Source of the DNA: Mesorhizobium sp. 61-13
Lineage (GTDB): Bacteria; Pseudomonadota; Alphaproteobacteria; Rhizobiales; Rhizobiaceae
NCBI GenBank assembly: GCA_001897075.1
Contig: MKRZ01000029.1
Location: 1-44,994 of the forward strand
DNA: 44,994 nt
Direction of reading: 5' to 3'
Positions 35,315 through 44,994 of this stretch are shown piece after piece (the first letter of the stretch is position 1; each line of letters begins with the position of its first letter). The position numbers were made by a program, and so were the translations under genes. The notes below the pieces were generated by a model. That model saw only the letters and a program-made list of their open reading frames with translations. It was not told the DNA's origin and ran no database searches.

Positions 35315-36079
35315 TCACATCTGGTTGTAGGCTTCGGCTATGCCTAGAAAATCCGCCGCTTTCAGGCTCGCACCACCGACGAGAGCCCCGTCGACATTCG
35401 CCACGCCGAGAAGCTCGACTGCGTTCGACGGCTTGACCGAACCGCCATAGAGAATGCGTACGCCGTCGGCAATCTCGCCCAGCCTGTCGGCCAGCCGTGC
35501 CCGGATGTGCGCATGCGCCTTGGCGACATCGTCTGCCGTGGGCGTCAGCCCCGTGCCGATCGCCCAGACGGGCTCGTAGGCAACGACAGTGTTGGCCGCC
35601 GTGGCACTGGCCGGCACCGATCCCTCGATCTGGCGTGACAGCACGTCGAGCGTGGCTCCGGCCTCGCGCTCGGCCCGCGTCTCGCCGATGCAGATGATGG
35701 CAACGAGCCCGGCGCGCCATGCTGCAACCGCCTTGGCCTCAACGGTGGCGTCGTCCTCGCCATGATCGGTGCGCCGCTCGGAGTGACCGACGATGACATG
35801 GCTGGCGCCTGCGTCCTTGATCATTTCTGCCGAAATGTCACCAGTGTGCGCGCCGCTCTCCTTGGCGTGGCAATCTTCCGCGCCTGTATGAACCGGCGTG
35901 CGCGAGAGGATTTCGGCGGCGCGCGTCAACAGCGTCGCCGGCACGCAGATGAGCGCTTCCGTCTGCGCGTCCAGCCCGCCCATGAAGCCATTGCCTATCG
36001 ACCTCAGTTCGTTGAGCGAGGCGCTGGTGCCGTTCATTTTCCAGTTGCCGGCCACAAGCGGGCGAATTCCTGGCGTCAT
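35315..36079 (-). CDS. tpiA: Triosephosphate isomerase
   Basis: A 254-residue TIM barrel. Active-site residues: Asn12 and Lys14 in GNWKMNG, His99 in VGHSERR, Glu169 in [11 protein letters not shown]; the phosphate loop GGSVKPSNA is near the C-terminus. It interconverts dihydroxyacetone phosphate and glyceraldehyde 3-phosphate. The ATG at 36079 follows GGAGAATG. It is divergent from ppiD, and the 117-base gap holds both promoters. Confidence 0.96.
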   Translation of the reverse strand: MTPGIRPLVAGNWKMNGTSASLNELRSIGNGFMGGLDAQTEALICVPATLLTRAAEILSRTPVHTGAEDCHAKESGAHTGDISAEMIKDAGASHVIVGHSERRTDHGEDDATVEAKAVAAWRAGLVAIICIGETRAEREAGATLDVLSRQIEGSVPASATAANTVVAYEPVWAIGTGLTPTADDVAKAHAHIRARLADRLGEIADGVRILYGGSVKPSNAVELLGVANVDGALVGGASLKAADFLGIAEAYNQM

Positions 36080-36202
36080 GGCGTTTCATTCTCCAACTGG
36101 TCCGTGATGCGCACACTCAGTACCAAAATCAAACCACAAAGCAATCGACACTGGCGGAGAAGGACGCTATTGCCCTTCCAATAGCTGAAACCGGACGTGA
36201 TC

Positions 36203-38095
36203 ATGCTCAGTAGCTTAAGAAATGCGGCGAATACCTGGGTCTCCAAGGGTCTCCTTCTTGTCTTGGTGCTGAGCTTTGCCGTGTGGGGCATCTCGGGCCA
36301 GATTTCGGGCGTCATCGGCGGCCACGAATCCGTCGTCACGGTCGGCGGCACCACGGTTTCCGTCAACGACTACCGCCTCGCCTACGACCGGCAGGTCAAC
36401 CTCGTATCGCAGCAGTTCGGCCAGCGGTTGACGCAGGAACAGGCCAACGCCTTCGGTCTCGGCAATCAGGTCCTGTCGCAGCTGGTTTCCGGCGCTTTGC
36501 TGGACGAGCAGGCCCGCAAGATGGGCCTCGGCATTTCCAAGGACAGGCTTGCCCAGTTGACCCGCGAGGACCCGGCGTTCCAGGGAGCCGGCGGCCAGTT
36601 CGACCGCCAGACCTTCGACTACGTGCTGCGCCAGATCGGCATGCGTCCCGACGACTACCTCCTCAACCGTTCGCAGGTCGCCAAGCGCCAGCAGATCGTC
36701 GAAGCCGTGTCCGATGGCCTGAAGGCGCCTGACACCTTCCTCAAGGCCGTCGCGCTCTACCAGGGCGAGGATCGCACCGTCGATTATCTGGTGCTGCCGA
36801 AGTCACTCGTCGAGCCGATCCCGGCCCCGTCCGACACCGATCTTTCGACCTATTTCGAAGCAAACAAGAAGACGTACGCCGCGCCGGAATACCGCAAGTT
36901 CTCCTACATCCGCCTCGAGCCGGAAGACATCATGGATCTGACCTCCGTGACCGATCAGCAGGTCGAGGAGGACTACACCAAGAACAAGGAGCGTTATACG
37001 ACGCCCGAGACGCGCAAGATCGAACAGCTTGTCTTCAAGTCGGAGGATGCGGCAAAGGCAGCGCACGATTCCCTCAACACCGGCGCGACCTTCGACAAGA
37101 TCGCCGCTGCCGAGGGCAAGACCGAGGCCGACATGCTGCTCGGCACGCTGTCCAAGGACAAGATCGGCGACCAAGCCGTCGCAGAGGCCGCCTTTGCGCT
37201 TGGCCTCAACCAGGTCAGCCAGGTGGTGAAGGGCGCTTTCGGCCCCGTCCTGCTGCGCGTCAGCGAGATCAAGCCCGAGGTGGTAAAGCCGCTCGCAGAG
37301 GTTTCCGAGCAGATCCGCAAGGACATCGCCATTGGCGAAGCCAGCCGCGTTCTTCTCGATGCCCACGACGCCTATGAAGACGCCCGCGCCGCCGGCGACA
37401 GCATGGAAGAGGCCGCTTCCAAGCAGAAGCTCAAGATCGTGACGGTGGATGCCATCGACCGTGCCGGCCAGGCCGCCGACGGCACCGTCATCAAGGACCT
37501 GCCGGAATCGGCCGAGCTGATCAGGGCCGTCTTCGAAGCCGAAACCGGCGTCGAGAACGAAAGCCTGACCACGAAGGACAATGGTTATCTGTTCTACGAG
37601 GTCAACGGCATCACTCCGGCACATGACCGCACGCTCGACGAAGTGCGCCAGAAGGCCGTCGCGGACTGGACAGCAGCCGAAACCACCAAGCGTCTTGGCG
37701 CCAAGGCAACCGAGCTTGAGCAGCGCCTCAAGGCCGGCACCGACCTCGATGCCATCGCAACCGAGGTCTCCCTTGAAAAGCAGACCAAGCGCGGCCTGAA
37801 GCGCGCTGCCGATGACGCCGATTTCGGCAAGGAAGGCGCAGCCGCCATGTTCGGCGTTGCCGAAGGCGGCACCGGTGTCGTGCCCTCGCCCACCGATGAC
37901 AGCCAGATCCTGTTTAAGGTCGTGCAGGTGTTCGAGCCGGCAGGAGCTGAGGCAAGTTCGATCGAGGACGATGCCCGCAAGTCCTTCGCTTCCGGCATGA
38001 GCGACGATCTTGTCGACCAGCTCGTCGCCCAGTTGCAGACGCAGTACAGCGTCGAAGTCGATCAGGTTGCAATCACCCAGGCGCTCGCCAGATGA
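36203..38095 (+). CDS. ppiD: Periplasmic folding factor PpiD/SurA-type peptidylprolyl isomerase
   Basis: A 630-residue membrane-anchored foldase. A short cytoplasmic start is followed by one membrane helix (about 13-33) and a SurA-like chaperone region (about 35-230). A parvulin-type domain (about 245-370) has weak conservation ([23 protein letters not shown]), and a long helical region runs to the C-terminus. It helps fold exported proteins at the Sec exit. I used the ATG at 36203; a GTG six bases upstream is also in frame. It is the first gene of ppiD-trpD-trpC-moaC-moeA, and overlaps trpD by four bases (ATGA). Confidence 0.9.
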   Translation: MLSSLRNAANTWVSKGLLLVLVLSFAVWGISGQISGVIGGHESVVTVGGTTVSVNDYRLAYDRQVNLVSQQFGQRLTQEQANAFGLGNQVLSQLVSGALLDEQARKMGLGISKDRLAQLTREDPAFQGAGGQFDRQTFDYVLRQIGMRPDDYLLNRSQVAKRQQIVEAVSDGLKAPDTFLKAVALYQGEDRTVDYLVLPKSLVEPIPAPSDTDLSTYFEANKKTYAAPEYRKFSYIRLEPEDIMDLTSVTDQQVEEDYTKNKERYTTPETRKIEQLVFKSEDAAKAAHDSLNTGATFDKIAAAEGKTEADMLLGTLSKDKIGDQAVAEAAFALGLNQVSQVVKGAFGPVLLRVSEIKPEVVKPLAEVSEQIRKDIAIGEASRVLLDAHDAYEDARAAGDSMEEAASKQKLKIVTVDAIDRAGQAADGTVIKDLPESAELIRAVFEAETGVENESLTTKDNGYLFYEVNGITPAHDRTLDEVRQKAVADWTAAETTKRLGAKATELEQRLKAGTDLDAIATEVSLEKQTKRGLKRAADDADFGKEGAAAMFGVAEGGTGVVPSPTDDSQILFKVVQVFEPAGAEASSIEDDARKSFASGMSDDLVDQLVAQLQTQYSVEVDQVAITQALAR

Positions 38096-39102
38096 ACGGC
38101 CTGAAGCCTCATATCGCCAAGGTAGCCGCCGGCGGCGCGCTCACTTTCGAGGAAGCGCGCGAGGCCTTCGACATCATCATGTCGGGCGATGCAACGCCCG
38201 GCCAGATCGGCGGTTTCCTGATGGCGCTGCGCGTGCGCGGCGAAACGGTCAGCGAGATTTCCGGCGCGGTCGCCACCATGCGCGACAAGATGTTGCGCGT
38301 CGAGGCCCCCGCAAACGCCATTGACATCGTCGGCACCGGCGGCGACGGCTCGCACAGCGTCAACATCTCCAGCGCCTCCGCCTTCGTCATCGCGGCCTCC
38401 GGCGTTCCGGTTGCCAAGCATGGCAATCGCGGCCTCTCCTCGCAGACAGGTGCGGCAGACGTTTTGATGGGCCTCGGCATCAAGATTGATGTCACCCCCG
38501 AAGTCATTGCCCGCTGCATCGAGCAAAGCGGCGTCGGCTTCATGTTCGCACCGGCCCACCATCCGGCGATGAAGCATGTCGGCCCTACGCGCGTCGAGCT
38601 TGGCACGCGCACCATCTTCAACCTGCTCGGGCCGCTGTCCAATCCGGCCGGCGTCAAGCGCCAGATGGTCGGCGTGTTCTCTCCCGAATGGGTCGTCCCC
38701 GTTGCCGAGGCACTCAAGACGCTTGGCGCCGAACACGCATGGGTCGCGCATGGCGACGGCTACGACGAGATCACCACGACCGGCGAAACCGAGGTGGCGG
38801 AACTGGTCGGCGGCGAAACCCGCACCTTCACGCTCACGCCCGAAAGCGTCGGCCTGAAGCGGCACACGAAGGAAGCCCTGCGCGGCGGCGACGCCGCCTA
38901 CAATGCCAAGGCGCTGCGCGACATGCTGTCCGGCGCTGCCGGAGCCTATCGCGACACCGTGCTGATGAACGCCGGGGCCGGACTTGTCGTTGCCGGCAAG
39001 GTCACGACGCTCGCCGACGGCGTTGCCAAGGCTGCCGAGGCCATCGACAGCGGCCGCGCGCTGCAGGTCCTGGACAAGCTCATCAAGGTTTCCAACGGAT
39101 AG
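38092..39102 (+). CDS. trpD: Anthranilate phosphoribosyltransferase
   Basis: A 336-residue TrpD. The PRPP loop is [16 protein letters not shown] (about 77-92), followed by [44 protein letters not shown] (about 163-185) is the other family block. It adds phosphoribose to anthranilate in tryptophan synthesis. It begins in an ATGA overlap with ppiD and ends four bases before trpC. The other trp genes are outside the window, the split trp arrangement usual in alphaproteobacteria. Confidence 0.96.
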   Translation: MNGLKPHIAKVAAGGALTFEEAREAFDIIMSGDATPGQIGGFLMALRVRGETVSEISGAVATMRDKMLRVEAPANAIDIVGTGGDGSHSVNISSASAFVIAASGVPVAKHGNRGLSSQTGAADVLMGLGIKIDVTPEVIARCIEQSGVGFMFAPAHHPAMKHVGPTRVELGTRTIFNLLGPLSNPAGVKRQMVGVFSPEWVVPVAEALKTLGAEHAWVAHGDGYDEITTTGETEVAELVGGETRTFTLTPESVGLKRHTKEALRGGDAAYNAKALRDMLSGAAGAYRDTVLMNAGAGLVVAGKVTTLADGVAKAAEAIDSGRALQVLDKLIKVSNG

Positions 39103-39106
39103 GGCG

Positions 39107-39925
39107 ATGGCCGACATCCTGCGCAAGATCGAAGCCTACAAGCGCGACGAGATCGCTGCCGCCAAGGCGCGCCTGCCGCTGGCGGAATTGAAGGCGCGCG
39201 CCCGCGACGAAGTGGCACCACGAGGCTTTCTCGCTGCCCTTGAGGCAAAGACCGCATCTGGCCAATACGCGCTTATCGCCGAAATCAAGAAGGCCAGCCC
39301 CTCCAAGGGCCTGATCCGCGCCGATTTCGATCCGCCGGCGCTGGCGAAAGCCTATGCCGAAGGCGGCGCGGCCTGCCTCTCGGTGCTGACCGATGCGCCG
39401 TCCTTCCAGGGCGCGCCTGAATATCTGGTCAACGCCCGCAAGGCAGTAGCCCTGCCAGCGCTGCGCAAGGATTTCCTGTTCGATCCGTATCAGGTCCACG
39501 AAGCCCGGGCCTGGGGTGCCGACGCCATCCTCATCATCATGGCAAGCGTCGATGATGCGATGGCGCGCGAACTGGAAGAGACGGCATTCTCGCTTGGCAT
39601 GGACGCGCTGGTGGAAGTTCACAACGAGCCTGAAATGGAGCGCGCCCTGAGGCTATCCTCACGGCTCATTGGCATCAACAACCGCAACCTGCGCACGTTC
39701 GAGACGACGCTCGAAACCTCCGAGCGCCTCGCGCCGATGGTTCCCGCCGATCGCTTGCTGGTCGGCGAAAGCGGCATCTTCACCAATGCCGACTGCAGGC
39801 GGCTCGCCAATAACGGCATCGGCACATTCCTGGTCGGCGAAAGCCTGATGCGGCAGGACGACGTTGCCAGCGCAACGCGTACGCTGCTCGGTCTGCCTGT
39901 TCCAGCGGAAGCAGCGCGGCTATGA
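39107..39925 (+). CDS. trpC: Indole-3-glycerol phosphate synthase
   Basis: A 272-residue monofunctional TrpC (beta/alpha)8 barrel. Landmarks: [17 protein letters not shown] with the catalytic Lys and Glu region, [47 protein letters not shown] and VGESGIFT. It closes the indole ring in tryptophan synthesis. There is no fused TrpF domain. Start at 39107 after AGGGCG; it overlaps moaC by ATGA. Confidence 0.96.
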   Translation: MADILRKIEAYKRDEIAAAKARLPLAELKARARDEVAPRGFLAALEAKTASGQYALIAEIKKASPSKGLIRADFDPPALAKAYAEGGAACLSVLTDAPSFQGAPEYLVNARKAVALPALRKDFLFDPYQVHEARAWGADAILIIMASVDDAMARELEETAFSLGMDALVEVHNEPEMERALRLSSRLIGINNRNLRTFETTLETSERLAPMVPADRLLVGESGIFTNADCRRLANNGIGTFLVGESLMRQDDVASATRTLLGLPVPAEAARL

Positions 39926-40410
39926 GCACTGGGCCCAAGCTCACCCATATCGGCGCATCCGGCGAAGCGCATATGGTCGATGTCGGCGACAAGGCCGAAA
40001 CGGTGCGCACGGCCATTGCCGAAGGCTCGGTCGCCATGCAGGCCGATACGCTGGCAATGATCCTCGCAGGCAATGCCAAGAAGGGCGACGTGCTTGGCAC
40101 CGCGCGCATCGCCGGCATCATGGCCGCTAAAAAGGCGCATGAACTGATCCCGCTCTGCCATCCGCTCCTGCTCACCAAAGTGTCGGTGGATATCGAGCCC
40201 GACCACGCTTTGCCCGGCCTGAAGGTCACGGCCCTTGCGCGCGTCACCGGCAAGACCGGCGTCGAGATGGAAGCGCTCACTGCCGCATCCGTCGCCTGCC
40301 TGACCATCTACGACATGGCCAAGGCGGTGGATCGCGGCATGGTCATCTCGGGCGTACGTTTGGTGGAAAAGACCGGCGGCAAATCCGGCGACTACAAATC
40401 GGAGGCGTGA
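39922..40410 (+). CDS. moaC: Cyclic pyranopterin monophosphate synthase MoaC
   Basis: A 162-residue MoaC. The family blocks are [14 protein letters not shown] near the N-terminus, [16 protein letters not shown] (the loop with catalytic residues), and [21 protein letters not shown] with the essential Lys-Asp region. It makes cyclic pyranopterin monophosphate, the first stable molybdenum-cofactor intermediate, together with MoaA. It overlaps trpC by four bases and ends one base before moeA. Confidence 0.96.
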   Translation: MSTGPKLTHIGASGEAHMVDVGDKAETVRTAIAEGSVAMQADTLAMILAGNAKKGDVLGTARIAGIMAAKKAHELIPLCHPLLLTKVSVDIEPDHALPGLKVTALARVTGKTGVEMEALTAASVACLTIYDMAKAVDRGMVISGVRLVEKTGGKSGDYKSEA

Positions 40411-40411
40411 C

Positions 40412-41617
40412 ATGGCCCTTCTGCCGGTCGACCAGGCCCTCAAGCGCCTTCTTGAAGACGTCGAGCCGCTCCCATCCGAAAGCGTCGCACTGGCCGATGC
40501 CTATGACAGGGTGCTGGCGGAGCCGGTCATTGCCTTGCGCACCCAGCCGCCTTTCGCAGCTTCCGCAATGGACGGGTACGCGGTGCGCGGCGCGGACATC
40601 GCTACCGCACCTGCCCGGCTGAAAGTCATCGGGGAAGTCGCGGCTGGCCACAACTTTGCGGGCACGGTCGCAAGCGGCGAAGCCGCACGCATTTTCACCG
40701 GCGCGCCATTGCCTGACGGAACAGACACCGTCGTCATCCAGGAAAACGTCAGCGGTCTGGCGGACGGCCGTATCGAAATCGCCGAACCTACCCGCAGCGG
40801 TGCAAATGTCAGGCGTGCCGGGCTTGATTTTGTCGCAGGCGACACCCTGCTGGAACAGGGCCACCTGCTTGGCGCGAGCGCCTTGTCGCTTGCTGCATCG
40901 GCAAATCGCTCGCACCTTGATGTCGTGCGCAAGCCCTTGGTTGCCATCATCGCCACTGGCGACGAACTGCTTGTTCCGGGCAGTGAACCGGGGCCCGGCC
41001 AGATCATTTCCTCAAACGCTTATGGCGTCATGGGGTCCGCCCTGTCGGTCGGCGCACGCGCGCTCGATCTCGGCATCGCGGCTGACCGCAAGGAAGCTAT
41101 AGCCGCGCTGGTAAAACAAGCCGTTGCGGCCAAAGCCGATGTCATCGTAACGATGGGTGGCGCATCTGTCGGCGACCACGACCTTGTACACGGCGTTCTC
41201 ACCGGCGAAGGCATGACGCTCGATTTCTGGAAAATCGCCATGCGTCCCGGCAAACCCCTGATGTTCGGGCGCTTGGGCAATATCCGTTGCATCGGTCTGC
41301 CCGGCAACCCAGTCGCCAGCCTTGTCTGCTCCCAGCTTTTCCTGAAACCTGTGCTCGCCCGGCTCGGCGGCCGCCCCTTCCGCCAGAACATTCGTGAAGC
41401 CTTGCTCGGGTCGCCGATGGCCGCAAACGATCAACGTCAGGACTACATTCGCGCTTCGCTGGATCGGCAAGGCAGCGCGCTGGTTGCAACGCCTTTCAAC
41501 GTGCAGGATTCCTCGATGCTGCGCACCATGGCGACAGCCGGTTGCCTCATCGTGCGCGAACCATTCTCGCCGGCCGCCGAGGCAGGCACACCCTGCCGCG
41601 TCCTCTGCTTAAACTGA
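40412..41617 (+). CDS. moeA: Molybdopterin molybdenumtransferase MoeA
   Basis: A 401-residue MoeA. Domain landmarks: [17 protein letters not shown] (about 45-61), [17 protein letters not shown] (about 91-107), the MoaB/Mog-like core with [10 protein letters not shown] and [10 protein letters not shown], and the [13 protein letters not shown] block with the C-terminal LPGNPVAS. It inserts molybdate into adenylated molybdopterin. Ribosome-binding site GGAGG at 40401-40405 lies inside the end of moaC. Last gene of the packed operon; 116 bases separate it from lexA. Confidence 0.96.
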   Translation: MALLPVDQALKRLLEDVEPLPSESVALADAYDRVLAEPVIALRTQPPFAASAMDGYAVRGADIATAPARLKVIGEVAAGHNFAGTVASGEAARIFTGAPLPDGTDTVVIQENVSGLADGRIEIAEPTRSGANVRRAGLDFVAGDTLLEQGHLLGASALSLAASANRSHLDVVRKPLVAIIATGDELLVPGSEPGPGQIISSNAYGVMGSALSVGARALDLGIAADRKEAIAALVKQAVAAKADVIVTMGGASVGDHDLVHGVLTGEGMTLDFWKIAMRPGKPLMFGRLGNIRCIGLPGNPVASLVCSQLFLKPVLARLGGRPFRQNIREALLGSPMAANDQRQDYIRASLDRQGSALVATPFNVQDSSMLRTMATAGCLIVREPFSPAAEAGTPCRVLCLN

Positions 41618-41652
41618 ACAAATCATCAACATATTCATTAAACTTTAAACGG

Positions 41653-41698
41653 TTGCGGAACACAACTGGAACAGATAGTGTTTGTTCCGGGTTTGTTT
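41653..41698 (+). promoter_or_regulatory. lexA promoter with alphaproteobacterial SOS box
   Basis: GAAC (41658-41661), seven bases, GAAC (41669-41672) is a perfect alphaproteobacterial LexA site (direct repeat GAAC-N7-GAAC). Predicted promoter: TTGCGG (41653-41658), 17-base spacer, TAGTGT (41676-41681), so the SOS box fills the spacer, as expected for autorepression. A second, imperfect site GTTC-N7-GTTT lies at 41684-41698 just past the -10 box. Confidence 0.85.
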
Positions 41699-41733
41699 TC
41701 CGATTCTGGACTCTACCGCGACCGGGGGCCGCA

Positions 41734-42453
41734 ATGCTGACGCGCAAGCAACATGAACTTCTTCTCTTCATTCACGAGAGACTGAAAGAGAGTGGAATCC
41801 CGCCGTCTTTCGACGAGATGAAGGAGGCGCTCGACCTTGCCTCCAAGTCCGGCATCCATCGGCTGATCACGGCGCTTGAGGAGCGCGGTTTTATCCGCAG
41901 GCTGCCAAACCGGGCGCGCGCGCTTGAAGTATTGCGCCTGCCGGATTCGATTGCGCCCGGCCTCAATGCAGCGAGGAAATTCTCTCCCAGCGTCATTCAG
42001 GGAAGCCTCGGGCGCCCGGCCAAGGAACCTTCCCGCCTGCAAGCGGCAAGCAATGACGACGATGCAGCGGCAGCGGTTTCCATTCCGGTCATGGGCCGCA
42101 TTGCCGCCGGTGTTCCAATAGACGCCATACAGCACAAGACCCACTCCATCTCGGTACCGCCGGACATGATTTCAGGCGGCGAACACTACGCGCTCGAGGT
42201 CAAGGGCGATTCGATGATCGAGGCCGGCATTTTCGATGGCGACACGGTCATCATCCGTAATGCCAATTCGGCGACGCCGGGCGAAATCATCGTGGCCCTG
42301 GTGGACGAGGAAGAGGCCACTTTGAAGCGCTTCCGCCGCAAGGGCGCATCCATTGCGCTCGAAGCAGCCAACCCGGCCTATGAAACCCGAATTTTTGGCC
42401 CTGACCGTGTCAAGGTACAGGGCAAGCTGGTCGGATTGATCCGGCGCTACTGA
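41734..42453 (+). CDS. lexA: SOS repressor LexA
   Basis: A 239-residue LexA. An N-terminal winged helix (1-65; landmarks [20 protein letters not shown]) is followed by a linker and an S24 autoprotease domain. The cleavage bond Ala125-Gly126 is in GRIAAGVP, with Ser160 in KGDSMIEAG and Lys198 in EATLKRF. RecA-stimulated self-cleavage derepresses DNA repair genes. It is about 35 residues longer than E. coli LexA because of the linker, as is usual in Rhizobiales. The ATG at 41734 follows a weak GGGGGCC sequence. It has its own SOS-box promoter and a strong terminator. Confidence 0.96.
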   Translation: MLTRKQHELLLFIHERLKESGIPPSFDEMKEALDLASKSGIHRLITALEERGFIRRLPNRARALEVLRLPDSIAPGLNAARKFSPSVIQGSLGRPAKEPSRLQAASNDDDAAAAVSIPVMGRIAAGVPIDAIQHKTHSISVPPDMISGGEHYALEVKGDSMIEAGIFDGDTVIIRNANSATPGEIIVALVDEEEATLKRFRRKGASIALEAANPAYETRIFGPDRVKVQGKLVGLIRRY

Positions 42454-42471
42454 ACCGGCCATTACCTCATC

Positions 42472-42510
42472 AAATCGACCGGGCGCTGACACGCCCGGTC
42501 GATTTCTTTA
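42472..42510 (+). terminator. Rho-independent terminator after lexA
   Basis: AAATCGACCGGGCG (42472-42485) pairs perfectly with 42492-42505 around a 6-base loop, followed by CTTTA. A 14-base stem with T-rich tail, 18 bases after the lexA stop, is a strong intrinsic terminator. Confidence 0.92.
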
Positions 42511-42910
42511 TGGGATAGGCATGGGGCAGACAACCGGTTTCTCCCGGCTGCGCCCCGGTCGCCCCATATTTGGCAATGAGGCATTTTGTCTTTTGAGACA
42601 AAGCACTAGCGCCACAATTTCGTGACATTCATTATGAACTTGGCAGATGGCTTCTACGCCATCCAATGTCACTGTTTAGCGCACTCTGGGAGATGACCGG
42701 GGTGGAAGGAGTTTCCGATGTCTGCCCCTCGGTTCTGTCACTCATGCGCAGGACCCCGCCCACGCGCCGCCGTTCGATGCCCTTGGTGTCAGCGCAGCTA
42801 CGATACGATGCACGGCCAGCCAGAGCATCTGTTCGGAGTTCTTCGCGGAGAGAGGAAGCCATCGAAAATCAGTGTCGAAACGGACTAGGCAGGGCTTTGG
42901 TTGAAATCCG
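42511..42910. other. Non-coding gap with two hairpin structures between lexA and comEC
   Basis: A 400-base gap between convergent genes; none of the short frames here resembles a protein. Seen: TTTGTCT (42585-42591), loop TTTG, AGACAAA (42596-42602). Then comes a nested pair, GTGACATT (42622-42629) with 42665-42672, enclosing GATGGC (42646-42651) with GCCATC (42658-42663). This could be the comEC transcript end, a small RNA, or the remains of a mobile or lost gene. No function can be assigned. Confidence 0.4.
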
Positions 42911-44994
42911 CTAGTCTTCTGCAATCGGTTCCGGCTCGGGATGATCTGGGGTTTTGCGTTCCTTTTTCTCGTAAGGAGCGAGCCCCCGCGCTTCGCGCGA
43001 AAACCGGCGCTGGACATGCCATGGCCGATAGTCGGCTTCGACGGCAAAACTGACTTGTGCACGCCCACCCTCCGCTTGGTCCGGTAGGAAGACGGCGGCG
43101 CTGCCCGTTTTAGCCAGTTGCCGCTTGGTGATGACCGCTACCGATGGCAGGTAGCATGGATCGGATGCGGTCGCATCGTCGATGACGATCACGGCCGCCA
43201 ACTTGCAGGCAGGCCTTGCCGCGACTTCGGACTTCGCCTGCGCAACCACTTTTCCTGACATGTGCCTCACCACGCAAAGATCGTTCGCGCAGTGGAACTC
43301 GCCAGCCCCCGGCGCATCAGCTACCGAAACAAGCGTCTGATCGCTACCCGTGTTCGGTTTGACAACCGTTTCCGCATCGAGCGCGCGCCGCCAATTGTCT
43401 ATGGTGAACTGGTTCGGGCGCGAGCGGTTTACCGCAAGCCCTTCCGCGCCAATCGGCACGGCCACCAGCCGCGCATCCTCAGAGATCAGAACATCGGGCG
43501 CGCGCACCTGCGCAACCGTCAGCAGCCCCGCTGCGGCCAGAGGGATGGCGGCCAGCCTCAGCCATGTGGTCGTGATCGTCGCGATCACCAATGCAACCGT
43601 CACCAGCACGACCGATGACACTGAAACCAGCCCAACCGCATCAAGCGGGGAAAGCGCGGCAATCCATTCCGACATTGCAATCATCACCGACAGACCCTTG
43701 CTCATCACGTACAGGAATGGGCCATCCAGACCGAACGGCATGAAAAGCGATGCGAACACTGCAAAGGGCATGACGATGACCGACACGATCGGCATCACGG
43801 CCAGATTGGCGAACAGGCTAAGCGGCGCAACGCGCTGGAAATGCCACACGGCAAACAGCGTCGTGGCGCATCCGGCAATAATGGACGTCGCCGCCAACGC
43901 CACCATCATCATGGCAAACCGGTTCATCAGCGCACCGGGCACCGAACGTCGCCGGCCGGCAATCGCAGCAGGCCGTGATGCGCGATAGTCGGCCCAGCCG
44001 GCATAGGCACCGACCAGCGCCGCCGTCGCTGCGAATGAAAGCTGGAAGCTCGGCCCGACCACTTCATGCGGCGACAGCGCGATGACCACGATTGCTGAAA
44101 TCGCAAGGTTGCGCATCGTCAACGCCGCCCGGTCGAACAGGACTGCGATGAGCATCACGGCCAGCATGATGAAGCTGCGCTCGGCCGCCACGACAACGCC
44201 CGAAATGAGCAGATAGGCCGCAATCGCAAACAGCGCCGCGGCAGCCGCATATTTCTTGGTGGAACGCCGCGAGGCAAATCCGGGAAAAAGCGCGAAGGCA
44301 CCGCGCATCAGTCCCATCACCGTACCTGCCACCAGCGCCATGTGCAGCCCGGAAATGGATATGATGTGATAGATGCCGATCTTGCGCATCGCTTCGTTGA
44401 TCGTCTCGGGGATGCCGGCTCGAACGCCCACGATCAGTGCCGCGGCGATCTCACCCTCCGGCCCTCCGATGCTCCCACGCACATGGTCGGCGATGGCGTC
44501 GCGCGCCCTCTCTATCGCCGTAGCTATCCGGGCTCCCAGCGGCATTGGCGCTTCGGTACTCACCTCGATATCCGAAAGGAAAAAGCCGCTGCCGCCCACT
44601 CCGTCGAAATAGCTCTCGAAGGAATAATCATAGCTGCCCGGCCGCACCGGTCCCGTCGGCGGCAGCAGCCGCACCAGACCCGTAACCGTCGACCCCGCCA
44701 CCAGCCCCGGCGGCATCTTGCGCGCCGAAAGGCGAACGCGTTCAGGCTGGTATTTAAGCGCCGGCCGCTCTGTCGAAACGACATCGACTGTCAGCCGCGT
44801 GCGCCCATTGGCCATGTCGTCGATGGACACCACCCTGCCCGTCAGTCGCGTCGTGACCTCCGATCCCAGCATATGCGTGCCTGCCCGCCAGGTTTCGAAC
44901 TTCCCGGCCAGCATGCCTGCGCTGCAAAGCAAAAGCGCCACTGCGCCAAGCAAGGCAATATGTCGCGCCCGCACGCTCCAGGCAAAGGCCGCAA
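42911..44994 (-). CDS. comEC: ComEC/Rec2-family DNA uptake channel protein (5' end outside window)
   Basis: The frame continues through the right edge of the window, so the N-terminus is missing; about 694 residues are visible. An N-terminal DUF4131-like soluble part (TGRVVSIDD, GLVRLLPPTGPVRPGSYDY landmarks) precedes the competence domain. That domain contains the hallmark IYHIISISGLHMALVAGTVM and about nine membrane helices. The C-terminal ~170 residues are a soluble part without the metallo-beta-lactamase metal motif (HxHxDH) found in ComEC of Gram-positives, so this is the short alphaproteobacterial form. In competent bacteria ComEC carries single-stranded DNA across the inner membrane; its role in Rhizobiales is little known. 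Confidence 0.9.
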   Translation of the reverse strand, partial: AAFAWSVRARHIALLGAVALLLCSAGMLAGKFETWRAGTHMLGSEVTTRLTGRVVSIDDMANGRTRLTVDVVSTERPALKYQPERVRLSARKMPPGLVAGSTVTGLVRLLPPTGPVRPGSYDYSFESYFDGVGGSGFFLSDIEVSTEAPMPLGARIATAIERARDAIADHVRGSIGGPEGEIAAALIVGVRAGIPETINEAMRKIGIYHIISISGLHMALVAGTVMGLMRGAFALFPGFASRRSTKKYAAAAALFAIAAYLLISGVVVAAERSFIMLAVMLIAVLFDRAALTMRNLAISAIVVIALSPHEVVGPSFQLSFAATAALVGAYAGWADYRASRPAAIAGRRRSVPGALMNRFAMMMVALAATSIIAGCATTLFAVWHFQRVAPLSLFANLAVMPIVSVIVMPFAVFASLFMPFGLDGPFLYVMSKGLSVMIAMSEWIAALSPLDAVGLVSVSSVVLVTVALVIATITTTWLRLAAIPLAAAGLLTVAQVRAPDVLISEDARLVAVPIGAEGLAVNRSRPNQFTIDNWRRALDAETVVKPNTGSDQTLVSVADAPGAGEFHCANDLCVVRHMSGKVVAQAKSEVAARPACKLAAVIVIDDATASDPCYLPSVAVITKRQLAKTGSAAVFLPDQAEGGRAQVSFAVEADYRPWHVQRRFSREARGLAPYEKKERKTPDHPEPEPIAED

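Noticed and set aside
36197..36202. GTG at 36197 as start of ppiD
   Set aside because: It adds only two residues and spacing to the GGAC sequence is too short; the ATG at 36203 fits better, though the difference is minor.
42666..42914. Short frames on both strands in the lexA-comEC gap (76-82 codons)
   Set aside because: Low-complexity Arg/Ser-rich translations with no ribosome-binding site and no resemblance to known proteins.

Overview
The window reads as chromosomal DNA from an alphaproteobacterium of the order Hyphomicrobiales (Rhizobiales), probably close to Mesorhizobium/Phyllobacteriaceae. The reasons are high GC content, dense coding, the gene order tpiA-secG-pyrG next to ppiD-trpD-trpC-moaC-moeA-lexA-comEC, an alphaproteobacterial SOS box (GAAC-N7-GAAC) in front of lexA, and the hfq-hflX and cysK-alaX-sseA neighbourhoods. 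The family-level guess is inference from gene content. I saw no tRNA, rRNA, insertion sequence, phage gene or CRISPR array.

Region 1 (1-5815, plus strand) is accessory metabolism and transport: the 3' end of an amidohydrolase gene, a DoxX-type membrane protein, then a complete branched-chain-amino-acid/amide-type ABC importer (Tat-exported binding protein, LivH, LivM, LivG, LivF). A TTGACA promoter followed by a perfect palindrome lies in front of the importer.

Region 2 (5872-15906) is a sugar and sugar-acid catabolic locus. Seven minus-strand genes (araF, araG, araH, aldose epimerase, SDR dehydrogenase, IlvD-type sugar-acid dehydratase, DapA-type lyase) diverge from gntR-dgoD on the plus strand. 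The genes fit uptake of L-arabinose or galactose-like sugars followed by non-phosphorylative oxidation: sugar to lactone, aldonate, 2-keto-3-deoxy acid, then cleavage or dehydration. The shared control region is strikingly symmetric: two predicted -35 boxes touch, and each promoter spacer holds one arm of an inverted repeat.

Region 3 (15943-29625) is mixed housekeeping: a DUF1194 von Willebrand-like exported protein, aromatic aminotransferase, MazG, HflX-Hfq, D-amino-acid aminotransferase, a DapB homologue lacking the catalytic histidine pair, an OmpA-domain protein, the cysK-alaX-sseA-GNAT operon, an SDR, and the propionyl-CoA carboxylase beta subunit.

Region 4 (30034-44994) holds an RhlE-type RNA helicase with DEGD in place of DEAD, pyrG, an L,D-transpeptidase, secG and tpiA on the minus strand. 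Divergent from these is the tightly packed plus-strand operon ppiD-trpD-trpC-moaC-moeA, then lexA with its own SOS-box promoter. comEC is convergent and runs off the right edge. Many junctions are coupled by ATGA or TAATG overlaps.

No self-evident new defence or mobile system is present. The items most worth a second look are the catalytically altered DapB homologue, the symmetric ara/gntR control region, the DapA-like lyase lacking DapA residues, and several strongly structured non-coding elements (notably 27972-28092 and 42585-42672).
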